A stretch of DNA of 52,472 nucleotides from Alphaproteobacteria bacterium UBA6187 (GTDB lineage: Bacteria; Pseudomonadota; Alphaproteobacteria; Rickettsiales; UBA6187). Where the stretch lies: assembly GCA_002422795.1 (NCBI GenBank), contig DITJ01000092.1:47856-100327 (forward strand), read 5' to 3'. The translations under genes and the position numbers were made by a program. Positions 50,347 to 52,472 of the stretch are shown here, in pieces (the first letter of the stretch is position 1; each line of letters starts with the position of its first letter). The notes under the pieces are model-generated. The model ran no database searches and had not been told where the DNA came from. It saw only the letters and a list, made by a program, of their open reading frames with translations.

Positions 50347-51747
50347 TTAAATCCCAAATACTTTCAACCTTCGCAATGTTTCATCCTTGCCTAATATCTC
50401 CATAGCCTCAAACATGCTTGGAGAATTGTGCGAGCCTGTTATAGCGGCGCGTAATGGGGCCATTAAATTGCCAAGCTTAACACCGCTATTGGTTGAAACT
50501 TCCCGCAAAATCATTTCAATGTTATCGTGCTTCCAGTTGCCGGTTTTTTCAAGCTCTGGAACAATAAGCAGGATTATGCCTTTGCCGTCATCATTTAGGC
50601 TTTCCAATGCTTTATCAGTAAAATTAGTCACAGAATCTATAGCATAGAATATTGCGCTTTCAGCAAGTTCGGTAAGGAGTTTTGCGCGTTGTTTAAGCCC
50701 GGTCATGCCATTTAAGATGCGTGATTGCGCGGTTTCAGAAAGTTCTGCGCCCAATTTTTCTTTCAATATTGGCTCGATAATCTCAAACAAACGTGAATCT
50801 TCCGCTTCCCTTATATAATACCCATTCAAATTGTTTAATTTGTTAAAATCAAAGCGGGCAGGGGATTTACCTATACTGCCGATATTAAACCATTCTATAG
50901 CCTGGCCTGTGGAGATAATTTCATCGTCACCATGGCTCCAGCCAAGGCGCAGAAGATAATTGCGCATTGCTTCAGGCAGATAACCCATATCACGGTAGCT
51001 TTCCACCCCAAGTGCGCCGTGGCGTTTGGAGAGTTTAGCGCCATCCGCGCCGTGGATTAGCGGAATATGTGCAAAGCGCGGCGTTTCCCAACCCATTGCA
51101 TCATAGATAAGTTTTTGCCTGAGTGCGTTGGTCAGGTGGTCATCGCCACGTATTATATCGGTTACGCCCATATCATGGTCATCCACAACAACCGCAAGCA
51201 TATAGGTTGGCGTGCCATCAGAGCGGAGCAGTACCATATCATCCTGCTCAGTGTTTTTTACCACCACACGGCCTTGCACCATGTCTTCTATTATTGTTTC
51301 ACCTTCTAATGGTGCTTTTAGCCTTACCACAGGTTTTATATCCTTTGGTGCGTCCGCTGCACTTCGGTTCCGCCATGTGCCATCATAACGGTAAGGGAGC
51401 TTTGCAGCTACTGCGCGCGCGCGCATTTCCTCTAATTCTTCTTTGGAAGAATAACAATAATAAGCATTACCAGACTCAAGCATTTGCTGCACAACTTCCT
51501 GGTGGCGGTTGATATTTCTGGATTGGTAAACTTCCACATCATCCCAATTAAGGCCCAGCCATTTAAGGCCGCCAAGTATTGCATCAATTGCAGGTTCAGT
51601 TGAGCGTTCTTTATCGGTATCTTCCACCCTAAGCAGGAATTTCCCGCCCATATTTCTTGCATATAGCCAGTTAAAAAGTGCAGTACGCGCCCCGCCAATA
51701 TGCAGGTAGCCGGTTGGTGATGGTGCAAAACGTGTGATTATGGTCAT
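50347..51747 (-). CDS. gltX: Glutamyl-tRNA synthetase
   Basis: Charges tRNA-Glu, and possibly tRNA-Gln as in most alphaproteobacteria. It has 466 aa from the ATG at 51747. The class I motifs are YLHIGGARTALFNWL (HIGH) and KLSKRHG (KMSKS). An in-frame ATG at 51840 would add 31 residues, but the family starts at about TIITRFAPSPTGYLH and the extra part is unlike it, so I chose 51747. Confidence 0.96.
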   Translation of the reverse strand: MTIITRFAPSPTGYLHIGGARTALFNWLYARNMGGKFLLRVEDTDKERSTEPAIDAILGGLKWLGLNWDDVEVYQSRNINRHQEVVQQMLESGNAYYCYSSKEELEEMRARAVAAKLPYRYDGTWRNRSAADAPKDIKPVVRLKAPLEGETIIEDMVQGRVVVKNTEQDDMVLLRSDGTPTYMLAVVVDDHDMGVTDIIRGDDHLTNALRQKLIYDAMGWETPRFAHIPLIHGADGAKLSKRHGALGVESYRDMGYLPEAMRNYLLRLGWSHGDDEIISTGQAIEWFNIGSIGKSPARFDFNKLNNLNGYYIREAEDSRLFEIIEPILKEKLGAELSETAQSRILNGMTGLKQRAKLLTELAESAIFYAIDSVTNFTDKALESLNDDGKGIILLIVPELEKTGNWKHDNIEMILREVSTNSGVKLGNLMAPLRAAITGSHNSPSMFEAMEILGKDETLRRLKVFGI

Positions 51748-51854
51748 TTTTCTATATTTATATTTATTGATATTTATTGACTTAAATGGTGATGATGTTT
51801 TATATTGGTAGGTAAGGGATGCTAACCAATTGGCTAACATCCCCGGTGTGATCT

Positions 51855-51956
51855 CTACTTACGACGGCCATGGATATATTTTATTATATCCAGGATCGTT
51901 TTCAAGACCAGCCAAGCTGCGGCTAACAGCTTGGCTACCTTCTCTAACAAGTCCAT
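51855..51956 (-). CDS. 33-aa hydrophobic/amphipathic peptide with structured mRNA
   Basis: A short frame with a strong ribosome site (AAAGGAG, 5 bases before the ATG at 51956). It encodes MDLLEKVAKLLAAAWLVLKT, continues ILDIIKYIHGRRK and stops at 51855. One helix with a hydrophobic face and a basic end would suit a membrane peptide. The coding region contains a perfect 9-bp hairpin (GCCAAGCTG, 51911-51919, with CAGCTTGGC) and a 7-bp one (GGATATA with TATATCC). A larger stem lies in the leader (51987-52050). Small hydrophobic peptides with such folded mRNAs are typical of type I toxins, but no antisense RNA has been shown here. It lies between rpoD and gltX. Confidence 0.55.
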   Translation of the reverse strand: MDLLEKVAKLLAAAWLVLKTILDIIKYIHGRRK

Positions 51957-51986
51957 TTCATCTCCTTTACAAGAGTTAATGAAACC

Positions 51987-52050
51987 TGCTGTAAGGTAGG
52001 TTAGCTGCGCATTAACGCTTAGCTCCTACAATATTGCCCACCTTACGGCA
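51987..52050 (-). promoter_or_regulatory. Long hairpin in the leader of the 33-aa peptide gene
   Basis: TGCTGTAAGGT (51987-51997) pairs with ACCTTACGGCA (52040-52050) with one wobble. An inner stem is built on AGCTGCG and CGCTTAGCT. It begins about 30 bases upstream of the small ORF. A short imperfect direct repeat, GACGGCCATGGATAT (51863) and GACGGCCCATGGAATAT (52051), brackets the locus. Confidence 0.55.
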
Positions 52051-52156
52051 GACGGCCCATGGAATATCCACAAGTTAATGTGATAATATGATTTTTTTGT
52101 TATTAGGCAAGGGTATAATACCTATTTATATTGCCACTTGACAGATTCTTAAAGAA

Positions 52157-52195
52157 CGTCATTGCGAGCAGCGAAGCCGCATGGCAATCCAGGCT
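52157..52195. repeat. Half family A-type element
   Basis: CGTCATTGCGAG then GCGAAGCCGCATGGCAATCC matches one arm of the hairpin at 15938-16041 and the family A core. The opposite arm is missing. Confidence 0.6.
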
Positions 52196-52252
52196 ATTTA
52201 ACCTCAGTATTTAATGCCAAATTCACTATACTATAAATGGCATTAATATAAT

Positions 52253-52284
52253 AAAAAAGGCTGCAAGAAATTGCAGCCTTTTTT
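52253..52284. terminator. Bidirectional intrinsic terminator downstream of rpoD
   Basis: A perfect stem (GGCTGCAA, 52259-52266, with TTGCAGCC, 52271-52278) and a GAAA loop, preceded by six A and followed by six T. It works for both strands and lies about 20 bp after the rpoD stop. Confidence 0.9.
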
Positions 52285-52305
52285 ATTAAGTGTATTAAAA
52301 AGCAA

Positions 52306-52472
52306 TTAAGTATTCAGGAACCCGCGCAATTTACGGGAACGGCTTGGATGTTTTAGTTTACGCAAGGCCTTCGCTTCAATCTGGCGGATACGTTCGCGTG
52401 TTACTGAAAACTGCTGCCCTACTTCTTCCAATGTATGGTCGGTGTTCATACCGATACCAAAACGCATACGCA
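52306..52472 (-). CDS. rpoD: RNA polymerase sigma factor RpoD (3' end only)
   Basis: The last 55 codons of the main sigma factor, cut by the window edge. The region 4.2 helix-turn-helix that reads the -35 box is present: LEEVGQQFSVTRERIRQIEAKALRKLKHPSR, ending SRKLRGFLNT. It is followed by a strong terminator. Confidence 0.95.
   Translation of the reverse strand, partial: RMRFGIGMNTDHTLEEVGQQFSVTRERIRQIEAKALRKLKHPSRSRKLRGFLNT

Noticed and set aside
51747..51840. Longer gltX start at 51840
   Set aside because: The additional 31 residues are unlike any GltX N-terminus; the conserved TRFAPSPTG begins right after the ATG at 51747.
51855..51956. Leader peptide controlling gltX by attenuation
   Set aside because: The peptide has a single Glu and no Glu/Gln codon run, and no alternative terminator is visible between it and gltX.

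Overview
The window is AT-rich and densely coded, and looks like a chromosome segment from an alphaproteobacterium. The evidence is gene order: rimP-nusA-ylxR-infB-rbfA-truB-rpsO-pnp, fabD-fabG-acpP-fabF-mltG, and a Rieske/cytochrome b pair. PutA lacks the DNA-binding domain, and small palindromic elements are abundant, which recalls Rickettsiales-like or other host-associated lineages. The gene set is too broad for a highly reduced Rickettsia: it includes panB, a class II DAHP synthase, prephenate dehydratase, purD and queC. The lineage assignment is inference.

Layout. 0-8.6 kb: putA, panB, an orphan sensor histidine kinase, tadA and glmS, separated by palindromic elements. 8.7-15.1 kb: a surface-sugar island. 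It holds a decayed transposase, then a minus-strand operon (DegT aminotransferase, hexapeptide acyltransferase, Gfo/Idh oxidoreductase, NAD-dependent epimerase), and divergently a formyltransferase and a frameshifted glycosyltransferase. Together these could make and transfer an N-acylated or N-formylated amino sugar. 15.1-26.9 kb: a minus-strand translation and RNA-decay superoperon running from rimP to pnp. A mazEF-type toxin-antitoxin pair with its own consensus promoter and palindromic operator sits between rbfA and truB, and truB carries an in-frame insertion made of a palindromic repeat. 27.0-30.1 kb: a structured leader RNA with mutually exclusive stems before a small lipoprotein, then aromatic amino-acid genes (class II DAHP synthase, prephenate dehydratase). 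30.3-36.4 kb: plsY, mltG and the fab cluster, with a frameshifted DUF2441-like gene inside the cluster. 36.5-41.4 kb: lytic transglycosylase slt, a four-helix-bundle (bIVR23S) gene bracketed by repeat arms, queC, mutT and xseA. 41.4-46.7 kb: accessory and decaying genes (parE, dinD, PIN-like fragment, VOC) around a lone pseudopilin, purD and a LysR regulator, plus a triply nested palindrome. 46.7-52.5 kb: an unusual S66 (LD-carboxypeptidase-like) protein, petB, petA, gltX, a 33-codon ORF for a hydrophobic peptide with a strongly self-complementary mRNA, and the 3' end of rpoD.

Two features stand out across the window. First, palindromic elements of several families occupy many gene boundaries. 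They supply start or stop codons (slt, queC, fabF) and in one case coding sequence (truB). Second, single-base frameshifts and stops occur only in accessory genes (transposase, glycosyltransferase, DUF2441, parE, dinD, VOC), while the long housekeeping genes are intact. That pattern argues for ongoing pseudogenisation or transcript slippage more than for random sequencing error. The best candidates for an undescribed system are the 33-aa peptide locus (51855-52066), the leader RNA (27014-27215) and the gene-boundary palindromes, one of which carries bIVR23S. No CRISPR array, rRNA or recognisable tRNA was seen.
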